64,000 bases of DNA from assembly GCF_027744825.2 (NCBI RefSeq), contig NC_071334.1, forward strand, positions 4,421,437 through 4,485,436. The letters run 5' to 3'. The position numbers and the translations under genes are program-made. The first letter of the stretch is position 1. Each line of letters opens with the position of its first letter. The notes below the pieces were generated by a model that was not told where the DNA came from, ran no database searches, and worked only from the letters and a program-made list of their open reading frames with translations. The DNA is from Synchiropus splendidus (Eukaryota; Chordata; Actinopteri; Syngnathiformes; Callionymidae). Positions 23,013-34,384 of this stretch are shown here, piece after piece.

Positions 23013-24758
23013 ACAAAAATTAAATTAAAATTCAGGTTGTGGGGTGGATAACTAGGAGTGCATGCAAGGCCAAAAGGAGCCTTGCACGGGGCTAGAGCAA
23101 GGCGAGGCAGCAGCAGGGGGACAGTTTGTATTGAAAATGGGTGACAGCAGTGAATCAGGTTCAGTTAAAAATCAGGTACATATTTTAAACATCATATATC
23201 CTGAAAGCAACTGTATGCAAACTGTCTATTTAAGATGAAGAGTTTCCGCGTGTATCAGCCCACCATCTACGTTCACCTGGGCTGTGGAGCCACGGTGCTC
23301 CGCGTGCAAAGATCAAATTTGCATAGAAAAGGCGTTTGCATATCAAACACGAGTTCGCCGAGCTCACATCATCTGTCAATGACGTACAGGGCGATGCATG
23401 TTGTGCCGACATGCCAGACTGCTTGTCCTCCTTTACCACCATCTGCCCTTGTGTGGGCATATCTCAAATGGTCGCCAGCATGAAGGCCTGCATGCTGACT
23501 GTGCCTCTGTGTCCCGTCAATGGCGCGAACTCCGCTCCTTTGTGCCGGAGCACGTCTTTGTTTTACCTGTAAAATAAACTCCAACACATCTTCCTAGTTA
23601 GCTGTCCTCTTGACAGCAACATTCCCCCGCAGTTTATATGGCGGTTTATCAGGGTGGTGGCCATGTTGTGACTTCAAACCTGCGACTTGTAAGTGGAATA
23701 AAGGCTTTCATTTTCATAAGCTTCAGGGAAAGGGACATTGAACATTGCTGCAGAGCTTGAACTGATGATAAGAATACTACTGCTACTACTAGTACTACTA
23801 CTACTAATAATAATAATGATACTCACCACCATCATATTAATAATAATAATTAACTTTCTATTAATTTGTAAGCATGTTTGGATATTTTATTGCTTTAATG
23901 TTGAATAAAAGTTTTTGTTTACGATAACATTTGGTTCGCTGCATTTCCTATGTTCTTTATTTAGCCATCTTGTGTTCAGTAGTTTGCTCTGTAATTATTT
24001 ATCATTATGACCCACAGTTCCAGCACGTGTTTTGTGATAAATTACTTGCATCTGGATTTTAGTTAGGAATACGAACAGTTCTTATATTATTATTGTGTAC
24101 TGTCATATAATAGGTAAGTGTTAAACGCCTGCTTTACTTCAGTTTGTTTTGTATTTAATACATTTGTTTTAATTGTTAATTCAGTGATGTGTTTGTGATT
24201 TGTTTTATTTATACCTTAATTTAAGGTCAAGAAGTTGTAAGTCTAATGTCCCATGTCTCCCCTCTAACACTAGCACTTGGTTCTGAGCTCCCTCCAACGA
24301 CGTCCCTCAGAATTGGAACACACTTCACGACGTCACGTTTAAAGACAGCGTGTCATTGGCTGCCGTGCTGTGTCTTGTTTCCTGCATATCCAGTGTTGGA
24401 GACAACGTTTTGGAAATGACAGCTCCAACGTTTCTGCAACCTCTTGCATCTGCGCTGATCATCTCACTTGGTTTGGTGAACCAACGGAGAAGAAATGGGC
24501 AGAGCCTATGTTATGGTGATAGAGGCGTTAGAGGTATGAGGATGCTAACGTTAGCCTGGATGCTAGCCCACTGTTGTTTGTTCAGAAGAAACAAAAACCT
24601 ACTGTTGTACATCCATGTTGTATTGTTCATGTTGTGGGACACGGTCGACCATTTGGCTCGCTAACGTGTGACACCAGAGAAAGTCAACAAACGGAAGAGT
24701 CGATCTGGGTGCTAACATGTCCCTGTTGTCCTGTCCAACATTGTTTTGAAATAAAGTA
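23013..24758. other. Intergenic; simple repeats and possible enhancer
   Basis: Block 23230-23580 is balanced and unique-looking (TTTGCATAGAAAAGGCGTTTG and similar) and could be regulatory. Trinucleotide runs of CTA/AAT lie at 23775-23851. The remainder is AT-rich and not recognised. No gene is called. Confidence 0.3.
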
Positions 24759-25053
24759 CATTGGTACCTCGGTTCTTGACCACAATACTTTCCAGACGGC
24801 CGTTCGAGAACCGATTTGTTTGAAGAAAAGACAGTCAGTAAATGGAGCTAACGGGACACGCCTGCATACAGAGGCTGCGTTATACACAATAACAAAGCGC
24901 GTCGTGGGTCAGCTGATCAGTCTGTTATGTTTTTTTGCGGGGGTGTTCGAGTTCTGTATTTTCGTTCGAAATCTGAAGGAAAAAAATCTGGTAATTTTTG
25001 TTCGAATTCCGATTTGTTTGAATTTGAGACGTTCGAAAACCGAGGCACCACAG
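24759..25053 (+). mobile_element. MITE family A, copy 3, internally deleted
   Basis: Starts CATTGGTACCTCGGTTCTTG and ends AAAACCGAGGCACCACAG, between TA dinucleotides (24757-24758 and 25054-25055). Only about 295 bp long: the middle present in copies 1 and 4 is gone, while the block GGAGCTAACGGGACACG is kept. The frame 24574-25176 runs through it and is not a gene. Confidence 0.8.
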
Positions 25054-26308
25054 TACTTTGGTCTCCTGGAAATCTCTCCACACTTCATCTTCCCACTTGG
25101 TTTCAAGTCAGCTCCGGAGCTCCCTGGGTTTGAAGGGATCATTTCAAGTGGTGAACAGCGAGTGCCCTCGGTCTGAGGAGTAGTGGGACACACTACACTG
25201 ACACGTGAACGTGCAAAACCCAGGGTTAGGGTCAAAAACCAGTGTTGGGGTGAGAAATGGGACACCGTCTAAGTTCTCTTCAAAGCAATGTTCAACATAG
25301 CAAAGTGTTTTTAATTGATGATATGTTTGTTTTAGTGATTATTTTCTCTTTGTTTGTGGCGACGCTCTTACACCATGGTGCTTCATCCCTTATCCAAGCT
25401 TTAATGCCTCCTAAAATAAACTGTGAAAATAGGTTATCTGAAGTTTTCTGTCTACATAAAACTACACCTGCCGTTTGTTAAGTAAACGCTGCCAGAAATG
25501 AACAAACAAAGGCAGAATCCATTCTTAATTCTCAATGAGTAATGAATGAACTGCACTGAATCTGCACAACTTCCTCTTGCCCCTAAATTCGTCCACAGTC
25601 TGAGGTAAGAAACCCACTCCGAACATTAGGGAAGGAACTTGGCATCCCTTCTTTTTTATTTCCTGTGCTCCGCTTAACTGTTCTCCTGGGGGAAACATGC
25701 TCCTGCCAATAAAAGTTCCACGCTGGCATGAGCTGTGCCTTCACAAATGAAGACATATGTCACAAAGCACACAGAGACCGGAGAAGAAAAGTCCTGTAGA
25801 ACTTTTTAATCAGGTACATGCCTCTCTCTCTCAACAGAAAAGGTCCCATAAATTTCACCTTTGCGAAGAGGCTGAAATGGAAATGCAGCCTCCTGTCTGG
25901 GCGCTTTCTCTCCGGGATGATGGGGAATAAATATACGGTAGTTAAAATTTAATATCCCATTATTTGTGTCTGTTTAACTTGCCCAGACTTTTTTTTTTTT
26001 CTCTTGCGAAGATCTTCCAATGATTTGCCTGAGTTTTAAAGAGCTGGGCTTCGTGTTTTCATTTGACACGTTTGCCTCCAGAGAAAGATAAGTGTCATTC
26101 TGACAAGTGGAGAGCGTAAGTTGCTGGGCTGAGCGTCACAAAATCTCATCATATGTAGATGAGATGAACATGTGTAGCAGCAGAAAAAGCCATTTTGCTT
26201 GTGGAATGGAAAGTATGATGTCAGTTCATGACAAATTTATTAAAGTTTTTTTTTAATACAAATGGTGACGAGCAGACTGTGTTACAATGAGTAATCGCCG
26301 CGACTACA
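25054..26308. promoter_or_regulatory. Unique stretch, candidate enhancer at 25480-26160
   Basis: Balanced non-repetitive DNA with TCTTAATTCTCAATGAG, ATTTAATATCCCATTATTTG and AGAAAGATAAGTGTCATTC. No coding frame and no transposon signature. Candidate conserved element; must be tested by alignment. Confidence 0.25.
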
Positions 26309-26325
26309 TTTTTTTTTTTTTTTTT
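26309..26325. repeat. T homopolymer
   Basis: Seventeen consecutive T after CGACTACA. Confidence 0.9.
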
Positions 26326-26564
26326 AGTTTGGATCACACAATATGGAAACTTAGGAAAGTTATGTTGCTGCAAAAGGATACATCTATGGGAAAAAAAAGT
26401 ATTTCATAGAAAAAAAAAAAACGTGCTGTCAGTGGTACATATTGTGGCCTGTAATGCAATAGATAAACTACTTTTCCAAAGTTTTCAAAAAAATTTCAAC
26501 TTGCAACTTTCAGAGGTCAATCAAAAATGATTAAAACAACTAAAATAAAAACTGAGTTTTTCAT

Positions 26565-26712
26565 CCATGCTATTATAAATTCAGACGTACAGATGCGAAT
26601 TAGCTATTTTAAATTTTGTCATGTTTGCAGAGAAATATTATAGACATATAGATGTTTAGTATATTGGTATATGAGTATTTAATTGTTAAGATTTTCTAAT
26701 CTCTAATGTTGG
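26565..26712 (+). repeat. Dispersed repeat E, copy 1
   Basis: Shares with 28076-28215, in the same orientation and order: ATTCAGAC, TTTAAATTTTGTC-like text, GCAGAGAAATATTAT, ATATGAGTATTT, TTGTTAAGATTTTCT and CATCTCTAATG-type text. The divergence is high. The family is not identified. Confidence 0.6.
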
Positions 26713-26783
26713 TTTTTTTTTGGTCATATTTGTTAGGTAATGTATGTCATTTTCTTTTTTCTATTTTCTAAAGTTCTTTGTAG

Positions 26784-26807
26784 TTTTTTTTTTTTTTTTT
26801 TTTTTTT
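26784..26807. repeat. T homopolymer
   Basis: Twenty-four consecutive T. Short frames crossing it are artefacts. Confidence 0.9.
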
Positions 26808-26896
26808 CTGAGGTGGGGTGGTCTTTGGTTTTATTTGGGTTACCTTCGGCAGCCACGTGTTGTCTTCACTTCATTTCTGTAACCTCATGGTGCGTC

Positions 26897-26911
26897 TCTC
26901 TCTCTCTCTCT
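26897..26911. repeat. CT microsatellite
   Basis: About seven CT units. Confidence 0.85.
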
Positions 26912-27528
26912 GACCACAAAATACGATGACATTTTCAGACTAATGCAGTGGAAGGGCTGCAGGGTGTAGCGGTGCACCATCAGTCCGGGACCTTAAAGTA
27001 ACATGCCAACAGCAGGTTGTCGTTTGAAATGGCTGGGTTTATAAATGGGGGCATTGCACTGACCATGGCTGAGACTAACTGACTTTACAGCAGGAGCTGG
27101 TAGCGTGGTACATTGGGATTTTGCTCCATGTATCCTTGGTTCCTTGAACATCGCTGGTTTGAACGTGTTTCCAGGTGTTTTGTGCTCAATGACCAGGCTT
27201 GAAATCCAAATAATGGGGTTAGGGTCAGGGTCTGAAAAGTATTGATGCTCAAATGCAGTATCTCGATACAAGACAACTGCCATTGTATCAGTGACACCAA
27301 CGTATCACTCTGGGCTTCTTGATGAAATCCTTACGGTATTAAATCGATGACTGATGTCGGTCATGCTCACAGCCTGCATTAAATCTGGTTGTTTAGTTAT
27401 TAGCCGTTAGCCACAGCTAGCAGCATTTAACTTGTTAACATAACTGAAACGTGTTTTCTTCTATTGAAGATGCAGACTGAAGCAGAGGGATGTCGACCTG
27501 CAGCTAAACTTAAGAAGTTACTGTCGAG
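26912..27528. other. Intergenic; possible old repeat around 26960-27300
   Basis: Text such as GGTTAGGGTCAGGGTCTG and AGTATCTCGATACAAGAC resembles the periphery of old DNA transposons, but no matching ends could be found. No gene. Confidence 0.3.
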
Positions 27529-27767
27529 TAGTGATGAGGTTTCATGACACAGTATTGAAGGGCTGACTCGGTTTCATGAAACAGTGTACTGATTTTCAGA
27601 GGCCATTTTCTGGCGCTGTCTTCTGTTAAAAGTTTGGACTTTTTCTAAACTATGTAGCGTCCTCTGAAAGTTACTACATTGTTCCAGCAACCCTGCACTA
27701 CTGTTTCACGATACCTCATTGCATAACTGCAGCCTACTTTATCACTGATGATCTCAAGCTTTGAAAC
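27529..27767 (-). mobile_element. MITE family B, long form, 3'-truncated, inverted
   Basis: Begins TAGTGATGAGGTTTCATGAC and ends near CACTGATGATCTCAAGC. Read on the minus strand it follows the second half of the 31.5-kb copy, including the segment GAGATCATCAGTGATAAAGT that short family B copies lack. The other half is missing. Confidence 0.65.
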
Positions 27768-28075
27768 TGACTGAGCAAGTCTGCGTAGCTCAAGTGCTCA
27801 TAACAGTTATTTATTTATGAAGCGAAAATTTGCATTCCTCCCGCATTATTTGTCTGTGAACTGTATATTGTTCAGCCCATCTCTGCCATTTAAACCGGAA
27901 TAAATCCTCAGCTAAACATTAGAGAGATGTCGCCAAGCTTCTGACTTCAAATAACGTCAATAATCCGTTTTAAAATTGAAATGACAACTTACTTATCGTG
28001 GGCATATCATTGAGCTGCACAGCTGAATCTCCGATCTTATGTCGGAATATGAACTGAATGGGAACTGTGGGAGAG

Positions 28076-28215
28076 ATATTATGAATTCAGACAAACAAAT
28101 ACTGTATTTCAAATTTTATCCTTGTCTGTAGAGAAATATTATGCGGCATACACATGTAGTTATTTAGTATATGAGTATTTCGTTGTTTAGATTTTCTGTT
28201 CTTACTCATCTCTGA
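28076..28215 (+). repeat. Dispersed repeat E, copy 2
   Basis: Direct repeat of 26565-26712, 1.5 kb away, with GTAGAGAAATATTATGCGGC, TTAGTATATGAGTATTT and GTTTAGATTTTCTGTT. See copy 1. Confidence 0.6.
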
Positions 28216-28426
28216 TGCTATTTAAATGTTAACTGAATGAAACTTTGCATCTCCTTAACTGTATCTTGCGTTGCACTCCAGTCCTCTCCCCCCACCAGGA
28301 GCGTAATAAGCCTGGTAATTCCATGAATGCTTCACATCTGCATCACATGCTGATGTGACAAGCGTGGAGGAGTAAGTGATGACATTAATAGCTAATTGCT
28401 GCCTCATAATTGGATTTGACTCAATT

Positions 28427-28444
28427 AAAAAAAAAAAAAAAAAA
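28427..28444. repeat. A homopolymer
   Basis: Eighteen consecutive A, then GAAAAAGG. Confidence 0.9.
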
Positions 28445-29360
28445 GAAAAAGGTTGATAGCAATAAAACGGGGCGAGAGACGTTTGTGGGCGGGTGGCGCC
28501 GGAGCAGGTTTGGTGGTGCTGAGGCAAGAGAGGGAGCGAACCCTTGATACACCTGCGACGCTAAATCATCGGTGACGCGCCAGATAGAGGCCTGGGAATG
28601 CTTTGTGCTGTTTTTGCAATTCCTCAATGCGGATTTATATCTTTTGCTTTAGGAAAGGTTGTAATATTTCACTGGGCGTGCGGCGGCTGCAGCGCACACC
28701 AGAGGATTTGTGGTTGCTGGGGGGGGGGGAAGGGTTGGTTAGCGGTAGTTGCTGAAATACAGTATCAGCATATATTGTAATTTCATTTTGATAAGGCCAT
28801 GCTTATAGCCCACAACTGCTCATCTAGAGCAGAGCGGAGCGGGGCGAAACGCTATTTTACATATTCCCCCGGCGCGGGGACACTGAGGCGCCGTCATTAG
28901 CAACATTGCGCTAAGAAAACAGGATAGCATCTGCAAATTAGGACAGGTGTTAAACTGGCCTCGCCGATACGACACCCTGGGATGCCGCGATAACTCCGAC
29001 CCCTTTACCCAAATACTGATGGGGAGATACTCGTCTGGGCCGTGGAACGTGTTTGCATGCAAATATGCGAGCGTGAATCCGAAACATTCATCAAGCCGGG
29101 TGTTTGTTTTGGTGCGGTTCCACGTAATAACATCGTCTTGTGTACGAGCGTGGACGAGTCTTAACTCCTGTCAGAAAAGCCTTTTAAAAAAAAAAAAAAT
29201 AGCGCCGTGATTGGGTCAGGGCTCGTCCGCCTGTCACCGTCGCTTCATTAGGGCTTTCACTCTCGACTGGGCCTCGACGCCGTCCACCGCCGCTCCCACG
29301 CAAATTACACACGACGCCCAAACTCACTGGCGATTTAAGTGATATTCATTAGAGCGATGA
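28445..29360. promoter_or_regulatory. GC-balanced unique stretch, candidate enhancer
   Basis: The longest stretch without recognisable repeats in this part, higher in GC than its surroundings. At 29052-29064 TTTGCATGCAAAT contains two overlapping POU octamer-like sites (ATGCAAAT at 29057-29064 and its inverse). Also present are TTCATTAGGGCTTTC and GATTTAAGTGATATTCATTAGAG near 29330. A 9-base G run is at 28720-28728 and a 13-base A run near 29186-29198. Inferred regulatory role only. Confidence 0.35.
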
Positions 29361-29890
29361 CAAGTCCTGATGAACCTTTCACTGCTCTGATAAGAAACCG
29401 AAGGAGAAAGTGAAGGCTGAAGGCTTTGGGAGTATTTTCTCTTTTTGTCTTTCAGTCAGTCGGAGAAAAAAACTGTGTTTCATGGCCGCTCAAGCATTGC
29501 AGACAACTCCACACCTTTGGTGGAATGGAAGAGAGAGGACGAGGATCTAAAATACATGTGTTGTCCCTCAGAATACTGGAGAGTTTTGCAGTGAATCCAA
29601 GCCATTCGCAATGAATCCTTGGACACAAGAACTAATTAAAGTTGCTTTATCATTTTTTTTATTTATTTATTTGAGTACACTGCGACTGAATTCTAACACC
29701 AGCAGTGTCAAGGCACTGACCGTCAAGTGGTTTGAACTGAGCACATTTGTCTCAGCAACGTGTTATTCGCAGATATGAGTTGCACCTCAGAGTGAAGTCT
29801 AATAAAATCAAACTGTCTTTTCTGAAATGTGACATTTAGAATTGTGGATTCCAACGTGGATGATGCTTTCAATGTTCTTTTTGTCCCTCA
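29361..29890. other. Intergenic, nothing recognised
   Basis: AT-rich, with an ATTT run near 29655-29671. No coding signal. Confidence 0.4.
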
Positions 29891-30360
29891 GGGAACATTT
29901 ATTTGAACACAGTTGCACTGAGCTCTCAATCCAGTCCGATCATTGGAATTTTAAGGGAAAAAAAATTCCTTCTGCAAACTATTTTTTCTGAGTATTTAAG
30001 TAAGTATTTCCAACGTATGCAAAGCTTCCGAAGAATCGTACGTAAAAGGACGGGACCACATTATGGACGTGATCCAGAAGTGGTTGCTGGAATGTTGCAC
30101 TCGTACCAATTGCAGGGGGTCGACTAAAGGCAGAAACTTGTTCTGTCCATTTTACAAACTGTAAAAACACAATTACAAACTCTGAAAACGTATTTACAAT
30201 CTTGGAAAGACACTTACAAACTCAAGAAAAAAAAAAGTTTGTAAATTTATTCGCAATGTTGTACATGTGTGTTGCTATTTGTAAATTTGTTTGAAATGTT
30301 GGAAATGTGTTATGCAATTCTCAGCCACTGTAGTTTTTGGCTGTCAGAGAGAGGGACATT
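29891..30360. repeat. Probable old DNA-transposon-like repeat
   Basis: TTACAAACTCTGAAAACGT and related TTACAAACT motifs (30152-30225) are answered by inverted GTTTGTAAATTTATTCGC and ATTTGTAAATTTGTTTG (30237-30292). This is a roughly palindromic layout. Borders are uncertain and no target duplication could be fixed. Confidence 0.35.
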
Positions 30361-31500
30361 CATTTTTCCCTAAGGTCAAATGAAGGTCAGAACAAGTGTG
30401 AGGCTGAACATTTTAACTGATATTACGTGAGGGATGTGACTTCAAGGTTTGGAGTTTATGAGTTAAAATAGAGCAACATCTGGCAAAGATGGCACGTGAG
30501 TTAGGTTTGTTTATATAACCTGCTCCAAATAGTTTGGTGAGTGACATTTTTCACGAGTTGAAACTGTCACTGTCTGAGCCATGAGCTCTTTGCATCGGCC
30601 ATTTTTGTAGTCCTCACATCTCTTTCAATGTTAAACTGACTTACTGAGCGTAACTTGGTTAATACAGACATTTTAGTTTTTAGTTTGATGCAAAGTCACT
30701 CTATGACTAAGTGAGATTTGATTTCTGAAGGAAAAAAAAAAAGAATAAATAAATACACGTACACTCACTATCAAGCTTCGTGAAGTGTGAACATGTGTCT
30801 CAGGTGGATGAAGTAGGTGCAGAATGAGGAGCCAGGAAACTGGAGAGCACAACACCAGGACTTCTGGTGTCTTCAAGAGGAATATTACAGGATGAACCAC
30901 CTCTCTCCCCTTCATCTTCCTCCCTTCAGAGAGGCCTGTCATGTGCACTTTGCCCTGATGGCTGGCGGATTGGGTGGAGACACTCGTCTCAGGGCGCTTC
31001 GTGTATATGTATCGCTAATTTAATGCATGATGACGTGGCCAATTACGGCCGAACTACATGTTCAAATAGGATGTCAAAACTTGTGTATCAATCTATTAGT
31101 TTGCGTCTCCTTACGCATTACCAGGCACCTTTAAGCCCGTCCCGGGTGCTGGAGCAAAGTGCTGACCTCATGGGAAACAGGCCCCTAATCCTCTCTCAAA
31201 GCCGTTAAAAGGATGTAAAGAGACGTAAGCGGGCTTAAGGTGGCATGAGAGTAGAGTCAGACGTGTGGGAAGATGAATATAGATGCATCCAGGTGTATGT
31301 ATTTATTCAAAGTGCAGGAGGCTTTTTACCTTTTAGTGTGTGGGTTCCACTTATGGGATGTCATTAGGTTGCAGCATAGCTTCACTATCACAGCAGTCAG
31401 TACACGGGAACATTTTAAGAGCAGTTGTGTCACTTACAGTATGTCAGGTCTTCATTGAGTTTGACTGTATTGACTACTGTAATTGTATGAATATGTTTGC
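30361..31500. other. Intergenic, no gene seen
   Basis: Non-coding. Part around 31020-31260 is unique-looking (CGTGGCCAATTACGGCCG) and might be regulatory. The overlapping frames at 30817-31208 show no family features. Confidence 0.35.
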
Positions 31501-31860
31501 TAGCGATGGGTAGATGAGGTATCATGAAACAGTACTGCAGGGTGGATGAAACTATGGCCACTTGCTGGCGCTCTTGATTTAGAAATGACGTGAGGTTTCA
31601 TTGAATGAGTTGTTCAAGTTTGAGATCATCAGTGATAAAGTCAAGCAGCTGCACTTATGGGTCAATGAGGTATCGTGAAACAGTATTGCAGCGTTGATGG
31701 AAGGGTGTAGTAACTTTCAGATGACACTAGATAGTTAGAAAGTCCAAACATTTTACAGCAGACAGCGTCATCTGGTGGTCTCTGAAAACCAGGACACTGT
31801 TTCATGAAACCTCACCAACCCTGCGATACTGTTTCATGAAACCTCACCCACCCATCACTA
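31501..31860 (+). mobile_element. MITE family B, long form, complete
   Basis: Ends TAGCGATGGG and (inverse) TAGTGATGGG match at 9 of 10 bases. The flanks ATGTTTGC (31493-31500) and CTGTTTGC (31861-31868) match at 7 of 8, a target duplication of the size made by hAT transposases. The body is itself near-palindromic: TCATGAAACAGT is repeated and inverted, and GGCGCTCTTG is answered by CAGCGTCATCTGG. It contains an extra middle segment, GAGATCATCAGTGATAAAGT onward, shared with 27.5 kb. No transposase. CTCF-like motifs at 31558-31572 (two mismatches) and 31764-31778 (minus strand, one mismatch). Confidence 0.8.
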
Positions 31861-33580
31861 CTGTTTGCTATCTTAAAGCAATGTGACTCACTAAAAGGTT
31901 TAGTCAGTACTGAAACTTTATCAAGTTGACCTACTTCTCAAGTCGTATGAATAGATTTTCTATTGTCAACCTGAACATTCTCTCCCTTTCATGCATCACT
32001 GTGCTAATGGTGGTGGTGCAGCCCTCAGCATGTAAAATTACACACCAATGTCATCATTATTTGTACAATACTAAGCATGAAGCATTTTTTTCTTGACTGA
32101 CAAAGAGGTCTGATCATGATCTGGGTTTGGTGTTTCTAAACTTCCCCTTTGTATCGCGCTCCCTTCTTCTCTCTCCGCTACTCGCCTCCCATCCCTCCCT
32201 CCCCTCCCGTGGGAGTCGGATGCTGACAGGAAGTTTGATGGGCTCAGCTCAGGCTTTGATGCTGTCACTTCCCATCCACTCAGAGAGTTCAAGGCCATCA
32301 AGCTCTTGCAAATGAGCAAACACCGGCACCGGGAGATGAACTGTGCCGTGGAGCCACGGGCATCCTGCTGGTCCCATTGGTCAACACAGCGCACTCCTAT
32401 TCTCAATAAGACTGAGAAAGAAAAAAAATATGTATATTTAAAAATTATGTATGGAAACGTCAAGATCAGTTCCCAACCACGTGAAAATACTACATCAACA
32501 TGAAGCCATTTCACCACCAGATAATTCCATCTGCATTCAGTTCTCATTTGGAAAGTCATGAATCAACTTGCATTTGCCGAACAAAGGAATAAAAAAGTAA
32601 CACAAAGATTAAGATGGGGGTAAATTAAAAAAAAAAATAACAATAATAAGATAAAGAAAAAACCTTTTGAAGCAGTAGTAGAACTATTGCATTTGAACAA
32701 TTCCCAGTCAGTGGTCAGTAACTGTCTAGAATGACCAGGGAATTTACCAGTAGAATTTGAAATGTAGTATGATTAAATACGCCTTATGTACCTCAGAGGG
32801 ACGCTACTTTTCATTTGTACTATCTTTTTATGACTGTATAATTGTTCTTGTGCGAGTGCAAGTTGTGTGGCCGGCATAATGTTGTTGTGCTGTAGAGTCT
32901 GAATTTGTCGCGGCATTTGCAGATGTGATAATGAGTTCATATTGTGTATGGATGTTTGCATTTGTTGCGGTGTTTTGTGCTCGGTGTGACGGAAATGAAG
33001 GACAGTTCATGATCATTCAAGTTAGTTTTGTTTTGTTTTGTAAACAAACAATGCAGTTTCATTTTTATTTTTATTAAGAAAAATGATTTCCAATTCTAGT
33101 TTTATTATTTTTGTTAGTTTGCGTGGACTATATAAAAACTCGTGTGCGACACAAAGATGTATTCTAAAGTCTGACTCACCTTGGTGAAGTGTGGCAGGAA
33201 TCATCACTTTAAACAAATATTATCCATCAGAGAGTTTATAAAGACAGAGGAACAACTGAGAAAATGAGAAAAAAAGTACCTGCAAGATGGTAAATTTCTT
33301 CTTCTTCTTCTTCACCTTTGTATGTGTTTACTAAATAGTTTTAAACAGCAAATATCATTCAGAATTCATTGTTATCAGGGCAGCTGCACTGCTCAACAAT
33401 CACGTTTTGTCTGAAGTCCAAAACATTCTGTTGTGCCAGGTGGGAACGTCTATTTATTTTTAGCATCTGCTAAACTCACCACCATGCAAACCACCTGGAG
33501 GTGATCTCCTCATGCTCATAGTTGAGTACTATTTTTGGAATCCTTTTCTCCTCACTCATGTATGTTATTATTATTATTAT
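31861..33580. promoter_or_regulatory. Non-coding; candidate enhancer at 32110-32350
   Basis: Block 32110-32350 is balanced and unique (GAAGTTTGATGGGCTC, TCAAGGCCATCAAGCTC). 32590-33300 is AT-rich with no features. CTTCTT units lie at 33299-33314 and ATT units at 33567-33581. The minus-strand frame 32071-32559 shows no family features. Confidence 0.25.
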
Positions 33581-33582
33581 TG

Positions 33583-34384
33583 CTCTGCTTCTTGCAGACA
33601 ATGTTGTTCAGCTTGCCTCATCGGACTGGGACCTTCAAATGCACTGGGGCAGTTTGCAGCCGAGTGTGAAGTGGCCGGGATGAGGATCAGCACCTCCAAG
33701 TCTGAGGCCATGGTTCTCGACCGGAACACGGTGGTTTGCTCTCTCCGGGTCGGTGGAGAGTTTTTGCCCCAAGTGGTGGAGTTTAAGTATCTCGGGGTCT
33801 TGTTCTCGAGTGAGGGAAAAGGGGAGCGTGAGATTGACAGACGGGTTGGTGCAGCGGCAGCAGTGATGCGGTCGCTGTATCGGACCGTCGTGGTGAAGAG
33901 GGAGCTGAGTCACAAGAGGAAGCTCTGGATTTACCGATCGATCTACGTTCCCACCCTCACCTATGGTCACCAGCTTTGGGTCATGACCGAAAGGATGAGA
34001 TCGTGGATACAAGCGGCTGAGATGAGTTTCCTCCGCAGGGTGGCTGGGCGCACCCTTAGAGATAGGGTGAGGAGTTCGGTCATCCGGGAGGAGCTCGGGG
34101 TGGAACCTCTGCTCCTCCACATCGAGAGGAACCAGCAGAGGTGGCTTGGGCATCTGATCCGGATGCCCCCTGGACGCCTCCCTGGGGAGGTGTTCCGGGC
34201 ATGTCCTACCGGGAGGAGACCCCGGGGAAGACCCAGGACTCGCTGGAGAGATGATGTCTCCGGTCTGGCCTGGGAACGCCTCGGGATCCCCCGGGAGGAG
34301 CTGGAGGAAGTTTGTGCGGATCGGGAAGTTTGGGCTTCCTTGCTCCGAATGCTGCCTTCGCGACCAAGCGGCAGAAGAAGGTGA
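33583..34384 (+). mobile_element. LINE family X, 5'-truncated ORF2 (reverse transcriptase end and C-terminus)
   Basis: The first residues (33591 on) read LADNVVQLASS, the FADD catalytic box of the reverse transcriptase with the second aspartate changed to asparagine. A frameshift follows near 33620-33640. The frame is then open to the stop at 34382-34384: AAECEVAGMRISTSKSEAMV, FKYLGVLFSS, SIYVPTLTYGHQLWVMTER, RDRVRSSVIREELGVEPLLL, GHLIRMPPGRLPGEVFRACP, RRPRGRPRTRWRDDVSGLAW. These are the conserved blocks after the palm in a LINE family common in teleosts. About 250 codons without a stop suggest a fairly young insertion. It cannot be active: most of the element is missing. A short ATTATTG lies on both sides (33576-33582, 34384-34390) and may be the target duplication. 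Confidence 0.9.

Noticed and set aside
27208..27232. GGGGTTAGGGTCAGGGTC, reminiscent of telomere repeats
   Set aside because: Only one imperfect unit pair; not an interstitial telomere array.
32071..32559. Minus-strand frame of 162 codons
   Set aside because: No recognisable domain; the DNA looks like unique non-coding sequence.
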